Origin: Methanoregula sp. UBA471
GTDB lineage: Archaea; Halobacteriota; Methanomicrobia; Methanomicrobiales; Methanospirillaceae
Length of the DNA stretch: 64,000 bases
NCBI GenBank assembly: GCA_002495065.1
Contig: DADT01000031.1
Span: 171,578-235,577 of the forward strand
Reading direction: 5' to 3'
Positions 8,207 to 16,589 of this stretch are shown here, one piece after another; position 1 is the stretch's first letter; each line of letters begins with the position of its first letter. The translations under genes were made by a program, and so were the position numbers. The notes beneath the pieces were generated by a model. It ran no database searches. It was not told where the DNA came from and worked only from the letters and a program-made list of their open reading frames with translations.

Positions 8207-8506
8207 ATGGGACGTGTACGGACAGATTCAACAAGGCGATATCAGTGTGCATCCCTGATTTGCGATTATTTACTGAAGAAAAATATCACCCACGCTGTAG
8301 TAACAGCACGGGATATTGCAAAATTTCATCATCTGACCCGTAAATCCTCCCAGTCAATCAGCGCAATGCTGAATTTTTTATACAGCAACCGCATCAGGGA
8401 GTCCCGGTTCGGATTTTATATTCTGGGGACGCTGGCGTTTAAAAAAGTTGATTATCCCCATCATTACTCCATTGAACTGATTGACGGAGCCAGGGGCTTG
8501 CTGTAA
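8207..8506 (+). CDS. hypothetical protein, possibly helix-turn-helix
   Basis: A 99-residue basic protein beginning MGRVRTDSTRRYQ. The central part reads as tandem helices (ARDIAKFHHLTRKSSQSISAMLNFLYSNR) with a spacing like a winged helix-turn-helix, then a strand-like wing (ESRFGFYILGTLAF). It could be a small DNA-binding regulator, but no family is certain. It starts 100 bases after repeat copy R3 and ends 12 bases before the convergent zinc-ribbon gene. Confidence 0.5.
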   Translation: MGRVRTDSTRRYQCASLICDYLLKKNITHAVVTARDIAKFHHLTRKSSQSISAMLNFLYSNRIRESRFGFYILGTLAFKKVDYPHHYSIELIDGARGLL

Positions 8507-8518
8507 TTTTTTTGATTA

Positions 8519-8746
8519 TTACGCAGGTTTTCCGAAAGAAGACTCTGGTTTATGATTCGCTGCATGAGTCATAACTATCGAACATTTTTTGCAGTGGTGG
8601 CACCGTGCATCCCGTATTTTTTTGTAAAAATCCTTGGGCGTTTTATTGATGATTGCATTTTCCGTATGGCAGGAAGGACAGGTATACCGGATGATGTAAC
8701 CTGATCGTGTTCCTGTGACCTCTTGTTTTAACGATAATTTTGTCAT
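8519..8746 (-). CDS. small zinc-ribbon protein
   Basis: A 75-residue protein starting at MTKLSLKQEV. The ATG at 8746 is preceded by GGATGATACT and is preferred over the longer frame from 8818. Two CxxC pairs, YTCPSCHTENAI and ARCHHCKKCSI, are 25-30 residues apart and form a zinc-ribbon-like knuckle. A basic stretch (INKTPKDFYKKIRD) lies between them. Such small archaeal zinc ribbons bind nucleic acid or protein partners, but the specific role here is unknown. It is convergent with the 8207-8506 gene. Confidence 0.6.
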   Translation of the reverse strand: MTKLSLKQEVTGTRSGYIIRYTCPSCHTENAIINKTPKDFYKKIRDARCHHCKKCSIVMTHAANHKPESSFGKPA

Positions 8747-9324
8747 AGTATCATCCTTCAGGACCCGCACCGGATTGAACGTGTGTCCCAACCCTTTGGT
8801 ACATTCCCTTGCTGACAAAGAGGATTTTGCAGGGGTGGGGAGTTTACCGCTGGTTGTGGGCGATCCCTCAAAAAAGCGGTGGTGGTGCCAAAATCGTTTG
8901 TGATTATCCTATTATTGGTGTTCCTGATGTATAGTATGATAGGATGGTATCGGTTTGTCTGATGGACAGGTTCCCGGAGCAACAACTAACTCATCCATAT
9001 GCCAGGAAAACGGTCCTGATGAAGGTCCCTGGCCCCCGAAGCGGTATCTGAGGAGAGGGATGGGGCAGCCGTTGGCCCCGGAGTATCGTTGCTAGCCTGG
9101 AGTGTCATCATATCATCAGGGCAACAAGAAAAAGAGAGGTGATCTCCAGCGGAGCAGAAGCATCAGCGGGGACGAATGAACATGACCAGGCATATCAGTT
9201 TTAAAAAAGCAGCACCTTTATCACCGGGCGCACGGAATTAGGATTACCAGTTGTTGGAAAAAACCTGTGAATACCTGCAATTTTTCTTCAGGTGAAAATA
9301 TCCTGATCTTCCGGTGAATCTTCA
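8747..9324. other. intergenic region upstream of the sensor kinase
   Basis: About 580 bases with no supported gene. GC-rich and AT-rich patches alternate. TATAGTATGAT near 8930 is promoter-like. I see no repeat copy or RNA gene. Confidence 0.4.
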
Positions 9325-11934
9325 ATGAAGGGAACGAATACTTACCTTGACAGGAGGAAGCTTGCCAGCCTTGCCCTCATTCCCTGTTCCCTGATCCTCA
9401 TTGTCATATTTACGGTCCTGAATATAAGAACCGCAACGGACCCGCCGTTCCTGCTCGCCATCCTCAATACCCTGTTCATCGGGATAATCCCTCTCGTTAT
9501 CGCGATCATTGCATTCCGGAGTTACCGGTCCAGCGGGTCAGCAAGCCTCTTCATGATGGGGTCCGGTATGATGATCTTCGGGATTGGCTCGATTGCCGCC
9601 GGGTGGGTCATCGGGTTAACGGATGGTGCAAATGTCAGTGTCGCCATCTATAACGTCTGCATCCTTATCAGTGCAGTCTTCTACCTGACGGGAGCCCTGC
9701 TGACTTTCACCAGAAGTAAAGCGGCCGGAACAGCCGGGCTTTTGTGGAAGATCGCGGCCATGACCGCAGGCATTGTCATTTTCGTAGTGGGGTTTACCTC
9801 CTTATCGATCATGGGATCGATCCCGCTGTTTTTTATCCTTGGTACCGGGCCGACCATTCTCCGGCAGACCGTTCTCAGCTATGCAATCGCGATCCTCGCC
9901 ATCACATCTCTTGTGCTCTTCCGTCTTTTCACCCTGAAAAGGGAAGATTTCTTCTTCTGGTATTCGGTTTCTCTCGCGGTAATCGCCATCGGCCTGGTCG
10001 CCGCTTTCCTCACACCGGCATTGGGAAGTCCGGTAAACTGGGTCAGCAGGGTTATGCAATACATAGGCGCCGGTTATGCGCTTGTCGCCATTGTTGTCAC
10101 CAGCAGGCTCGCACAGGACCGGGGCCTCTCACTTGAAGAGACGCTCAGCAGGTTCTTCAGTGAGGCTGAAGCGGGGTACAAAACGCTCGTAGAAACCGCG
10201 ACCGATGCGATTGTGGTCTTTGACCAGGCCTACCGGATTATTATCTGGAACACATCTGCGGAGAAACTGTTCGGGTACACAAAGGATGAAGCGGTCGGAC
10301 TCTCCTTCACCCGGCTCCTCAGCGGGAACAGTAACGACAGGGTTCAGACCAGCGGGAATGGTGAGTTGCTTTTCACAGGCGGCAAATTATCAGGAAAAAC
10401 AAAAACTGATATCCGGTGCTTGCGGAAGGATGGGAGCACGTTCCTTGCCGAACTAGCGCTGTCCCGGCACACGGTTTCCGGGGTAAATCTGAGTACCTGC
10501 ATTATCCGTGATATGACAGAACGCATCAGAGCAGAAGACCGTATGAGATTTCAGGCAAACCTGCTCGCCAATATTTCGGATGTGGTCTATGCAACCGATA
10601 CACAGATGCGCCTGACCTCCTGGAACCCGGCTGCTGAGAAAATGTACGGCTGGAAGGAAGAGGAAGTGTTGGGAAAGCCTGTATTTGAGTTCGTGGGCTC
10701 GAAATTCAATCCAGGAGAGCGGACCAGGCTGACCCAGGAGTTGATGGAAAAAGGAAGTGTGACCGCACAGGTCGGGCATACGACAAAAGCAGGTAATCGC
10801 ATTGTCTTTGAATCAGTCACCCTGCTCCTGCGTGATGGTGATGGGAAGGTGGACGGATTTATAGGTGTCAATCACGATATTACCGAGCAAAAGCTGGCTG
10901 GGGAAGCATTGCGGGAGAGCGAGAAACGGTTCCGGACGATCTTCGAACATTCTCCCTTTGGTATCGCGACGTGCGATCTGACCGGGAGACTGCTTGCGAC
11001 CAATTCTGCCTTCGAATCGATGCTTGGCTATACGATGGAGGAACTGCGGAACAGGCATTTTGCAGAATTCACGGATCCCGGTGATATCGACAATGAGCAG
11101 CAGATGTTCATGGAGGAGCTCGATGGCGATCACGATTCACGTGAATTCGAGAAGCATTACATCAGGAAGGATAGGCGGATCATCCTCGTCCGGGTTGTCG
11201 GGACATTTATCAGGGGTCCGGACAGGAAACCTTCGATCGGGCTTGTTATGATCGAGGATGTGACCGACAGGCGGCAGACGGAGGAAGCGCTGAAGCAGTC
11301 GCTTGCTGAAAAAGAGGCCCTCCTTTCCGAGGTCCATCACCGGGTCAAAAACAACCTGGCTGCATTCATTTCGCTTCTGAGCCTCGAAGGAGCAACCGAA
11401 GAATCTCCGGCAGGAAAAATGCTCAGGCAGGACCTGCAGAACCGGGCACGGAGCATGGCACTCATCCACGAGACTTTATACCGTACGCACCAGTATTCGG
11501 AAGTTGACATGGAGGTATACCTGAACAATCTGGTCGGGCAGATCGTCAATTCCTACACCTCGCCACAATCCATCAGGATGGTCATTGAAGCTCAGGGAAT
11601 ATCCCTTGATCTTGCCCGGGCGACACCGGCAGGCCTGATTGTCAATGAGCTCGTGACCAATTCCCTCAAGCACGCATTCCCGAAGGAAGCGATTGGATGC
11701 CGGGCGGACCAGAAAGATCCATGCACTATCGGGATCCGGCTGGTGAAGGAAAACGGATCGTACCTCCTTCACGTCTCTGATAACGGTATCGGGATGCCAG
11801 CCGGAATCGACCTTCCGGCCTCGAAATCCCTGGGACTGAAACTTGTGACATTTCTCGCAAAACACCAGCTGAGGGCAACGATCGAGGTCAACACCGGAAA
11901 GGGAACGGAGTTCATGTTCCGGTTCAAGCATTAA
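9325..11934 (+). CDS. membrane PAS sensor histidine kinase (HisKA_2 type)
   Basis: An 869-residue sensor kinase. Residues about 12-265 hold eight hydrophobic segments (a MASE-like membrane sensor region). Three PAS domains follow, opening near YKTLVETATDAIVVFDQAYR, LLANISDVVYATDTQMR and FRTIFEHSPFGIATCDLTGR. Each is closed by a DxTE-type motif (IRDMTERI, NHDITEQK, IEDVTDRR). The phosphoacceptor box is ALLSEVHHRVKNNLAAF, the HisKA_2/HWE-like form. The HATPase has NELVTNSLKHAF, DNGIGMP and GLKLVTFLA. A remnant response regulator begins four bases downstream, so the original pair is broken. The ligand is unknown; PAS domains may bind redox cofactors. Confidence 0.93.
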   Translation: MKGTNTYLDRRKLASLALIPCSLILIVIFTVLNIRTATDPPFLLAILNTLFIGIIPLVIAIIAFRSYRSSGSASLFMMGSGMMIFGIGSIAAGWVIGLTDGANVSVAIYNVCILISAVFYLTGALLTFTRSKAAGTAGLLWKIAAMTAGIVIFVVGFTSLSIMGSIPLFFILGTGPTILRQTVLSYAIAILAITSLVLFRLFTLKREDFFFWYSVSLAVIAIGLVAAFLTPALGSPVNWVSRVMQYIGAGYALVAIVVTSRLAQDRGLSLEETLSRFFSEAEAGYKTLVETATDAIVVFDQAYRIIIWNTSAEKLFGYTKDEAVGLSFTRLLSGNSNDRVQTSGNGELLFTGGKLSGKTKTDIRCLRKDGSTFLAELALSRHTVSGVNLSTCIIRDMTERIRAEDRMRFQANLLANISDVVYATDTQMRLTSWNPAAEKMYGWKEEEVLGKPVFEFVGSKFNPGERTRLTQELMEKGSVTAQVGHTTKAGNRIVFESVTLLLRDGDGKVDGFIGVNHDITEQKLAGEALRESEKRFRTIFEHSPFGIATCDLTGRLLATNSAFESMLGYTMEELRNRHFAEFTDPGDIDNEQQMFMEELDGDHDSREFEKHYIRKDRRIILVRVVGTFIRGPDRKPSIGLVMIEDVTDRRQTEEALKQSLAEKEALLSEVHHRVKNNLAAFISLLSLEGATEESPAGKMLRQDLQNRARSMALIHETLYRTHQYSEVDMEVYLNNLVGQIVNSYTSPQSIRMVIEAQGISLDLARATPAGLIVNELVTNSLKHAFPKEAIGCRADQKDPCTIGIRLVKENGSYLLHVSDNGIGMPAGIDLPASKSLGLKLVTFLAKHQLRATIEVNTGKGTEFMFRFKH

Positions 11935-11937
11935 CTG

Positions 11938-12045
11938 ATGAAGGATCCTTCGGTTCTTATCGTCGGGGATGATGGGGACATCGCGATTTGTCTCTCCGCG
12001 ATTTATTGCAGGAAAGGTTCTTGTAGTTGCAGCCAACTCTTCTGT
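11938..12045 (+). pseudogene. truncated response-regulator receiver start
   Basis: An ATG four bases after the kinase stop begins MKDPSVLIVGDDGDIAICL. This is the first strand and acidic pocket of a receiver domain (normally VLIVDDD). After about 18 residues the resemblance ends; a shifted frame gives LRDLLQERF before a stop. The rest of a receiver (the phospho-Asp and Lys regions) is absent. It looks like a decayed partner of the upstream kinase, now running in frame into the next small gene. Confidence 0.5.
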
Positions 12046-12237
12046 ATGCCATCCCAAAAATCATGTCCCATGAAGTTCGGACCCGCGGTCAGCATCGAGG
12101 GGATGATCATTGAAGTTCCCTGCATTGGCAGCGACTGTGCGTGGTTTTTTAATAACCATTGTGCGATCCTCAGTATTGCAAAAGAACTATGCAGGGACCA
12201 GAAAAAGAAGGGACCTAAGGGTACATCCGCTGATTAA
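12046..12237 (+). CDS. small cysteine-rich protein
   Basis: The product from ATG 12046 is 63 residues: MPSQKSCPMKFGPAVS..., with CPMKFG, CIGSDCAWF, NNHCAIL and ELCRD. The spaced cysteines and the CAWF motif suggest a small metal-binding domain of a type common beside regulatory genes in methanogens. I recognise the pattern but cannot name a family. The same frame stays open back to 11938, so the protein may instead be made as a 99-residue fusion with the receiver remnant. No good ribosome site is visible close to 12046, which leaves the start uncertain. Confidence 0.5.
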   Translation: MPSQKSCPMKFGPAVSIEGMIIEVPCIGSDCAWFFNNHCAILSIAKELCRDQKKKGPKGTSAD

Positions 12238-12521
12238 TTATTTGATACTACGGGGATAGTGAATTATTGCCCGGCAGCGTGTGGCATTTAAAAGATACCA
12301 GTACCTGCCGCACCCTTGGCATGCAGGAAAATTCCAGGTAACGATGTGCAGCAGGGATGAAATAACGGCGGTGCTGCAAAATCCAGGATATTCTAATGAG
12401 GCTTGATCGGATAGGGTTAATATTCAGAAAACAGGGAGTAATTAAGATAGTATTGGGTAAGCCCGGCGAATGGCAAGAAAATTATTTAAAAAAATCCACT
12501 CGGCAATGGCAGAAAATATTC

Positions 12522-12683
12522 TTATTTCTTTTTTGCCTTCAGAATTTTTTTGGGAGTCAGAATGCCCAGCTTCTCCAGTTCTTCCCGGGCGAGCGTTTTA
12601 AAGCTCTTTCTCCTGTCTTCACCAGGAAATAAATCGCTCTTGACTTTTGCATCTAAGGTTTTAGGTTTCCTCTTCTTTGGCAT
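12522..12683 (-). CDS. small basic protein (53 aa)
   Basis: A 53-residue product beginning MPKKRKPKTLDAKVKSDLF and ending LTPKKILKAKKK. The centre reads FPGEDRRKSFKTLAREELEKLGI, a probable helix. It has about one third Lys/Arg and no cysteine, so nucleic-acid or ribosome binding is plausible but not shown. The frame is clean, with ATG at 12681-12683, and AT-rich promoter-like sequence (TATATAATTCCC read forward near 12695) lies upstream. No family is recognised. Confidence 0.55.
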   Translation of the reverse strand: MPKKRKPKTLDAKVKSDLFPGEDRRKSFKTLAREELEKLGILTPKKILKAKKK

Positions 12684-13079
12684 ATATGAATAGTATATAA
12701 TTCCCGTTAATATTTTTTGTCCATGGAAAACGGTGCCTTTCTATTTGCTTCTCCCCATTTCTGAAAAGAGAATTCAACGGTATGAAGTGATCGTTGAGCC
12801 ATCCATTACAACCCCTCAGGTCCTGCCTCTGTGTACGCACTCCTTATAACGTCCGATCATCTAATCTTGGCAGGATACATCCCCTGATTTCGCACAGGGA
12901 ACATTTTTGTTCCTCCCGTTCCTCCCGGTAAACTGCCCCGTTTCCCCATTGCCCCTCCCGGCGTCCGTTGTTTCCTGGTTATTCCCGTTTATAATAAAAG
13001 ACCTTACTCACGGACGACCAAGATGAATATGTCAAAGGGCCCCGCGACACCAGACAAAAAAACACAGAAGGAAACAACA
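12684..13079. other. intergenic region between divergent small genes
   Basis: About 400 bases with no supported gene. It contains pyrimidine-rich sequence (CCCCTCCCGGCG near 12950) and a TTTATAATAAAAG promoter-like block near 12987-13000. That block fits the start of the 13080-14945 gene group. Nothing else is seen. Confidence 0.4.
12987..13000 (+). promoter_or_regulatory. candidate archaeal promoter (TATA-like)
   Basis: An A/T-only block reading TTTATAATAAAA lies roughly 80-90 bases before the start at 13080. It is the only strong TATA-like element in this interval. It could drive the four small genes that follow; no TSS data are available. Confidence 0.3.
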
Positions 13080-13583
13080 ATGGCAGATTTTATACAGAAT
13101 TCTCAGACAAAGACCGCGGTTCGCGAACTCGCGAGCCCGATACCAGACGTAGCGGCGTTTAACACGATCCCCCAGTCGGTCGTCACCGACAACCCGTTTG
13201 GATGCGTCGCTTATATGACTGCCGGGGAGAACCATGCCCCGGTTGAAAAGACCCGTGAGGCCTACACCGCACGGCTTGTGTACCAGGACGGGGAGGCCAA
13301 TGCCATCGGGAACGGGTCGCACCGGTTCAGCACCCTTGCCGGGTTCAATGGCGGTGTCACCGCACTGCTGGCTGCTGCGGATGTCAGCACGGCACATGGC
13401 GGCACAGCACTCCATGATGCGGAGAATGACACATTCACCGCAACCCTCCGTTGCCACGATGTGAACGGCGAACTCTACATGGTGAACTTCAGCCGCAGCC
13501 GGGTCACCCTCACGTCCTATTCTGACGATGCAATCCGGACCTCGGTCGAGACCTGGGCGGACACTGTCCCGGCCCTCGCATAA
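13080..13583 (+). CDS. hypothetical protein, first of a four-gene group
   Basis: A 167-residue product starting MADFIQNSQTKTAVREL. The ATG is preceded by GAAGGAAACAACA, better than the upstream ATG at 13023 (which would add 19 residues). It is rich in Ala, Thr and Val, with strand-like segments (AYTARLVYQDGEANAIGNG, DTFTATLRCHDVNGELYMV, SRSRVTLTSYSDDAIRTSVETWADTV) and no signal or membrane helix. It may be a small beta-rich protein. No family is recognised. Three further small genes follow on the same strand (13671, 13825, 14361), the last membrane-bound, suggesting an operon of unknown role. Confidence 0.6.
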   Translation: MADFIQNSQTKTAVRELASPIPDVAAFNTIPQSVVTDNPFGCVAYMTAGENHAPVEKTREAYTARLVYQDGEANAIGNGSHRFSTLAGFNGGVTALLAAADVSTAHGGTALHDAENDTFTATLRCHDVNGELYMVNFSRSRVTLTSYSDDAIRTSVETWADTVPALA

Positions 13584-13670
13584 CGCAGACCGTGACGAAC
13601 AACCCGAAGAGAGGGGACCTGTCAGTCTCCTCTTTTCCGGGTCTGATCGTCATCGCCGCGGAGGACCGTT

Positions 13671-13835
13671 ATGGAAACCGAAATTCTGGGCATTATCCTT
13701 GGGGTGGTGCTCCCCATCTACCCGATGCTCTTTGCCATCCACCGGAAGATTGGCAGGTACGACGAGATTGTAAAGGAGTTCAGGAAACTCCGGGCTGAAC
13801 ACGATGCCTGCCGGGAGACATGGCATGGAAACTGA
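13671..13835 (+). CDS. small single-helix membrane protein (54 aa)
   Basis: A 54-residue protein. Residues 5-23 form one hydrophobic helix (ILGIILGVVLPIYPMLFAI), followed by a charged helical tail (HRKIGRYDEIVKEFRKLRAEHDACRETW) that may be a short coiled coil. A strong ribosome site (GGAGG at 13660-13664) sets the start. Its stop overlaps the start region of the next gene at 13825, indicating translational coupling. The layout of one helix plus a cytoplasmic coiled coil recalls small subunits that anchor or regulate a larger partner; no family is known. Confidence 0.65.
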   Translation: METEILGIILGVVLPIYPMLFAIHRKIGRYDEIVKEFRKLRAEHDACRETWHGN

Positions 13836-14307
13836 AGGCACTTCCTGTGCAGTCGCCGAGGTGATCGGTATATTCAGGGGAAAATCCGGCGGGTTTGAAC
13901 CGCTCGGTCCTGGTACACCGCTCACTGAAGAAGAGGTGCGACGCAACCCGATTTTCTATATCCTTGACCTGAACAGCGACACCTGTGACGAGAACCTGAT
14001 CATCGATGTAATCTATGATAACCTCTCGCCCCTGCGCCTGCAGGACCTGCGGAGGGGGACCGATATCCCACGCGGGGTCCGTTTTTGGCCGGACTGGTTC
14101 GATATCCCCCCGTACAGGGAAATGCACGATACAGATGGCCGCCTGGTGTATCCCCGTGCGCCGGGTATCCACACCGTACAGGTCCGGACCGGCCGGCGGA
14201 AGTTTGCACAGATGGGGCGGGTCAGGGACTTCAGCCCGGAGAACGGTGGGTATACCAGCCCGCTCTTTGAGATACGGTTTGCAGGAGAAGAGAATGTCCG
14301 GACATGA
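13825..14307 (+). CDS. hypothetical protein, coupled to the small membrane gene
   Basis: A 160-residue product from ATG 13825 (METEGTSCAVAEVIGIFR), whose start lies 11 bases inside the preceding gene; an upstream start at 13804 is possible. It has many aromatic and Pro/Arg positions (RFWPDWFDIPPYREMHDTD, FYILDLNSDTCDENLIIDVIYD), with no signal peptide or membrane helix. It reads as a soluble globular alpha/beta protein. No family or catalytic motif is recognised. The overlap with 13671-13835 and the short gap to 14361 suggest joint expression with both. Confidence 0.6.
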   Translation: METEGTSCAVAEVIGIFRGKSGGFEPLGPGTPLTEEEVRRNPIFYILDLNSDTCDENLIIDVIYDNLSPLRLQDLRRGTDIPRGVRFWPDWFDIPPYREMHDTDGRLVYPRAPGIHTVQVRTGRRKFAQMGRVRDFSPENGGYTSPLFEIRFAGEENVRT

Positions 14308-14360
14308 CCTGAGGACGCCGGATACAGCCCGTATCGGGAGCGGGGTTGCGGGAGACGGGC

Positions 14361-14945
14361 ATGTTCGAGAATGAGCTGCAGACCCGTACCGCGATCTGCG
14401 GTACTGCAGCTCTCCTCGCAACCATTTTTTTCCTCGCCCATCTTCCGCATATCCTTCTCATAGTGCCGGTCGGTGTGCTGTTCCTGGGCATCGTTGCGGA
14501 CCCGGAGGAAACGCACGCTGTGTGGTACGGGGTGCTCAATACGCTTGGGATCTTTGATGCGGCATCCCTGAACCCTGCTGAGTTAGCAAATTACGCAGAG
14601 AAACGGCATTACTTCTGGTTCGGGGAGGTGGCTACGGCGGCAGGCATCGCCGGCACCTTTGCTATCCCTCTCGGGATCTTTCTTGCGGGGATGACCGAGA
14701 TCACGCTGGCATTCATCAGTGCTGCAGTGCTGTTCCTGCCGCTCTTTGTGTTCCTGCCCAGGGTGATCCAGCGGGGGATGAAGGCTGATCCCGAGATTGT
14801 CATTGAGGCGTTCGGGAAGAACGATCAGGTTAAAAAAGTGTTCTGGACCCTTTTTGCCGCAATGGCCGGGCTGGTGCTGGCCCGTGTTGTGGACCCGGTG
14901 ACTGCACAGCAGGTTGTTGCGATGATTACCGGATCAGGGATATGA
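14361..14945 (+). CDS. four-helix membrane protein of unknown function
   Basis: A 194-residue protein starting MFENELQTRTAIC, with GGGAGACGGGC just upstream; the alternative ATG at 14346 lacks a site. Two hydrophobic helices lie at the N-terminus (about 12-45, GTAALLATIFFLAHLPHILLIVPVGVLFLGI). Two or three more follow at about 88-140 (GIAGTFAIPLGIFLAG, LAFISAAVLFLPLFVF) and one at the C-terminus (FWTLFAAMAGLVLARVVD). The loop HAVWYGVLNTLGIFDAASLNPAELANYAEKRHYFW is distinctive. No family is recognised. A decayed copy of its last 27 codons lies at 18030-18119, so this gene or its group has been duplicated. Confidence 0.65.
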   Translation: MFENELQTRTAICGTAALLATIFFLAHLPHILLIVPVGVLFLGIVADPEETHAVWYGVLNTLGIFDAASLNPAELANYAEKRHYFWFGEVATAAGIAGTFAIPLGIFLAGMTEITLAFISAAVLFLPLFVFLPRVIQRGMKADPEIVIEAFGKNDQVKKVFWTLFAAMAGLVLARVVDPVTAQQVVAMITGSGI

Positions 14946-15014
14946 TAAAGGGATTTTTCCCCGTCTCTTTATCCTTTACTTTTTCCAATTACCGGAGCGT
15001 TTTTTTGATGTGCA

Positions 15015-15052
15015 CCCGCCTGCCGAAAACAGGCAGAGAATAATTCTTTTTA
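15015..15052 (+). terminator. possible hairpin terminator
   Basis: CTGCC (15020-15024) and GGCAG (15032-15036) form a short hairpin, followed by AGAATAATTCTTTTTATC with a T run. It may end transcripts of the 13080-14945 group. The stem is only five base pairs and archaeal termination depends mainly on the T run. Confidence 0.3.
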
Positions 15053-15109
15053 TCAGCCGCCACATGATCCATTATTGTCAAAAATACTGGTGATACTACG
15101 GTAAAAGGG

Positions 15110-15670
15110 ATAACAACGAAAATTATCTACCCTGAAATTGGTATTTGCGGGCTTTCCTGCAGATTGTGCCCCCATTATCATACAGAAGGTTCCAGCAGGT
15201 GCGGGGGATGTAAAACCGAATCCAGGATGGGTGCCGGCTGCCCTTTTATCACGTGTGCCCTGAAGAGAAAAGGAATCGAATTCTGCTGGGACTGCGGAGA
15301 ACATGAAACCTGTGAAAAGTGGAGAAAGCACCGGGAAACCGGGAAAAAAGCCGATTCATTCATGTGTTATCAGAAACTTGAGGATGATATTGCATATATC
15401 CAAACGCACGGGGTAAACGAGTTTGAAAAGATGCAAAAAAGGCGGGAGCACCTGATTCAGGAGATGGTGCGGGAATTCAATGAAGGACGTTCAAAAAGCT
15501 ATTATTGCATCGCAGCTGCCGTTATGAAAATTGAGGAATTGAAAGAAGCCCTGAATAAAGCTCGTGCGGATTCTGAAGGATTAGGAATTAAAGAGAAATC
15601 AGGAGTTCTCCATGCACTACTGGATGAAATTGCCCGGCAAAAACACTATTATCTGAAGTTGAGAAAATGA
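15110..15670 (+). CDS. DUF3795-type cysteine-rich protein with no standard start codon
   Basis: Reads as a DUF3795 family protein: YPEIGICGLSCRLCPHYHTEG, CGGCKTESRMGAGCPFITC and FCWDCGEHETCEKW give the closely spaced cysteines that probably bind metal. The conserved N-terminal GICGLSCRLCP lies upstream of the first usable start (TTG at 15164). In frame, ATA at 15110 (ATA ACA ACG AAA ATT) sits exactly where the family's ATG would be expected. Either a rare start is used, or the start has been lost by mutation, in which case this is a recent pseudogene. The rest (187 codons) is intact. A second DUF3795 gene lies at 41278. Confidence 0.65.
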   Translation: MTTKIIYPEIGICGLSCRLCPHYHTEGSSRCGGCKTESRMGAGCPFITCALKRKGIEFCWDCGEHETCEKWRKHRETGKKADSFMCYQKLEDDIAYIQTHGVNEFEKMQKRREHLIQEMVREFNEGRSKSYYCIAAAVMKIEELKEALNKARADSEGLGIKEKSGVLHALLDEIARQKHYYLKLRK

Positions 15671-15692
15671 AAAAGGTTAACAAACAATCTGA

Positions 15693-16355
15693 ATGGTTGC
15701 GAGCATGACGGTAAAAATATCAGGGGGAAAGACCGGCCGGCCGGCAAAGGTGCCGGGTGAAAAACCTACCCGCGATAAAATATTCGACGCTGCTGTTGAC
15801 CTGTTCGCGGAACGGGGATATGACAGGACATCTGTCCGGGATATCGCAAGCGCAGTCGGGATCACGGAAAGTGCCGTCTACCGTCACTATCCCAGCAAAG
15901 AGTCCATCCTCGAAGCGATCTTCACGTACGTGGAAACCCGGGTATACACCCCCCTCCCTCCCGCCCGGAATCCTGACGGGCATACAGAAAGGACGATTTT
16001 CCGGGAAATGCTGGAAGGCCTGCCCCGGTATATCATGGCAGATCCCTGTCTTGTCAAAATCATACACATCCTTTTTATCGAAATGCACCATAACGAAAAA
16101 ATCCGGGATTACCTACAGAAAGAATACGGGGAGAAAGCTGACGAGTATACCGAAGTGTTGTTCCGGAAAGCCATCGAAGACGGGAACATCCGTCCCTGCG
16201 ATCCACGGGCGCTGGCAAAGGTATTCAACGCGTTCCGGTTTGCCTGGCTCTACCAGACATTCATCCTCGACTTTGATAAACCACGGGAGACCGGCAGGAT
16301 GGAAAAGGACCTGCAGGCCCCCATCGGATTATTCGAGCAACTCCTGGAACCCTGA
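15693..16355 (+). CDS. TetR-family transcriptional regulator
   Basis: A 220-residue one-component repressor-type regulator. The helix-turn-helix is RDKIFDAAVDLFAERGYDRTSVRDIASAVGITESAVYRHYPSKESILEAIF at about residues 28-80; its recognition helix is ITESAVYRHYPSKE. The C-terminal part is a helical ligand and dimer domain (LEGLPRYIMADPCLVKIIHILFIEMHHNEK). It lies immediately upstream of a 20-bp direct pair of operators (16438-16457, 16478-16497) and of the flavoprotein gene at 16727. This suggests that it regulates that gene and possibly itself. The ligand is unknown; TetR regulators of flavoproteins often sense quinones or drugs. The start may instead be the ATG five codons later. Confidence 0.88.
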   Translation: MVASMTVKISGGKTGRPAKVPGEKPTRDKIFDAAVDLFAERGYDRTSVRDIASAVGITESAVYRHYPSKESILEAIFTYVETRVYTPLPPARNPDGHTERTIFREMLEGLPRYIMADPCLVKIIHILFIEMHHNEKIRDYLQKEYGEKADEYTEVLFRKAIEDGNIRPCDPRALAKVFNAFRFAWLYQTFILDFDKPRETGRMEKDLQAPIGLFEQLLEP

Positions 16356-16437
16356 TTCTCCTACCACCATCTCTTGAATCATCGGCCTCGTGCATACGTA
16401 TGATCCAATAGATAGCAGGGGGATTTTACCACTGCAC

Positions 16438-16497
16438 AAGTAAGTGAGCGTTAACTTTTTAAGCCTTTACTGCCAATAAGTAATCAAGCGTTTACTT
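16438..16497. promoter_or_regulatory. paired TetR-type operators
   Basis: Two 20-bp sites begin exactly 40 bases apart: 16438-16457 (AAGTAAGTGAGCGTTAACTT) and 16478-16497 (AAGTAATCAAGCGTTTACTT). They are identical at 16 of 20 positions. The second is a palindrome with seven-base arms TAAGTAA and TTACTTA (16477-16483 and 16492-16498). The spacing of about four helical turns fits two dimers bound on the same face. They lie between tetR and the flavoprotein gene. Confidence 0.65.
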
Positions 16498-16589
16498 AAT
16501 CCGCATAATCCGGCATTCAGTCCAGGATTATCATGAGCGATTAACAGGACGCAAACGAATCACATTGGATACCATGGAAGGATCGAATA

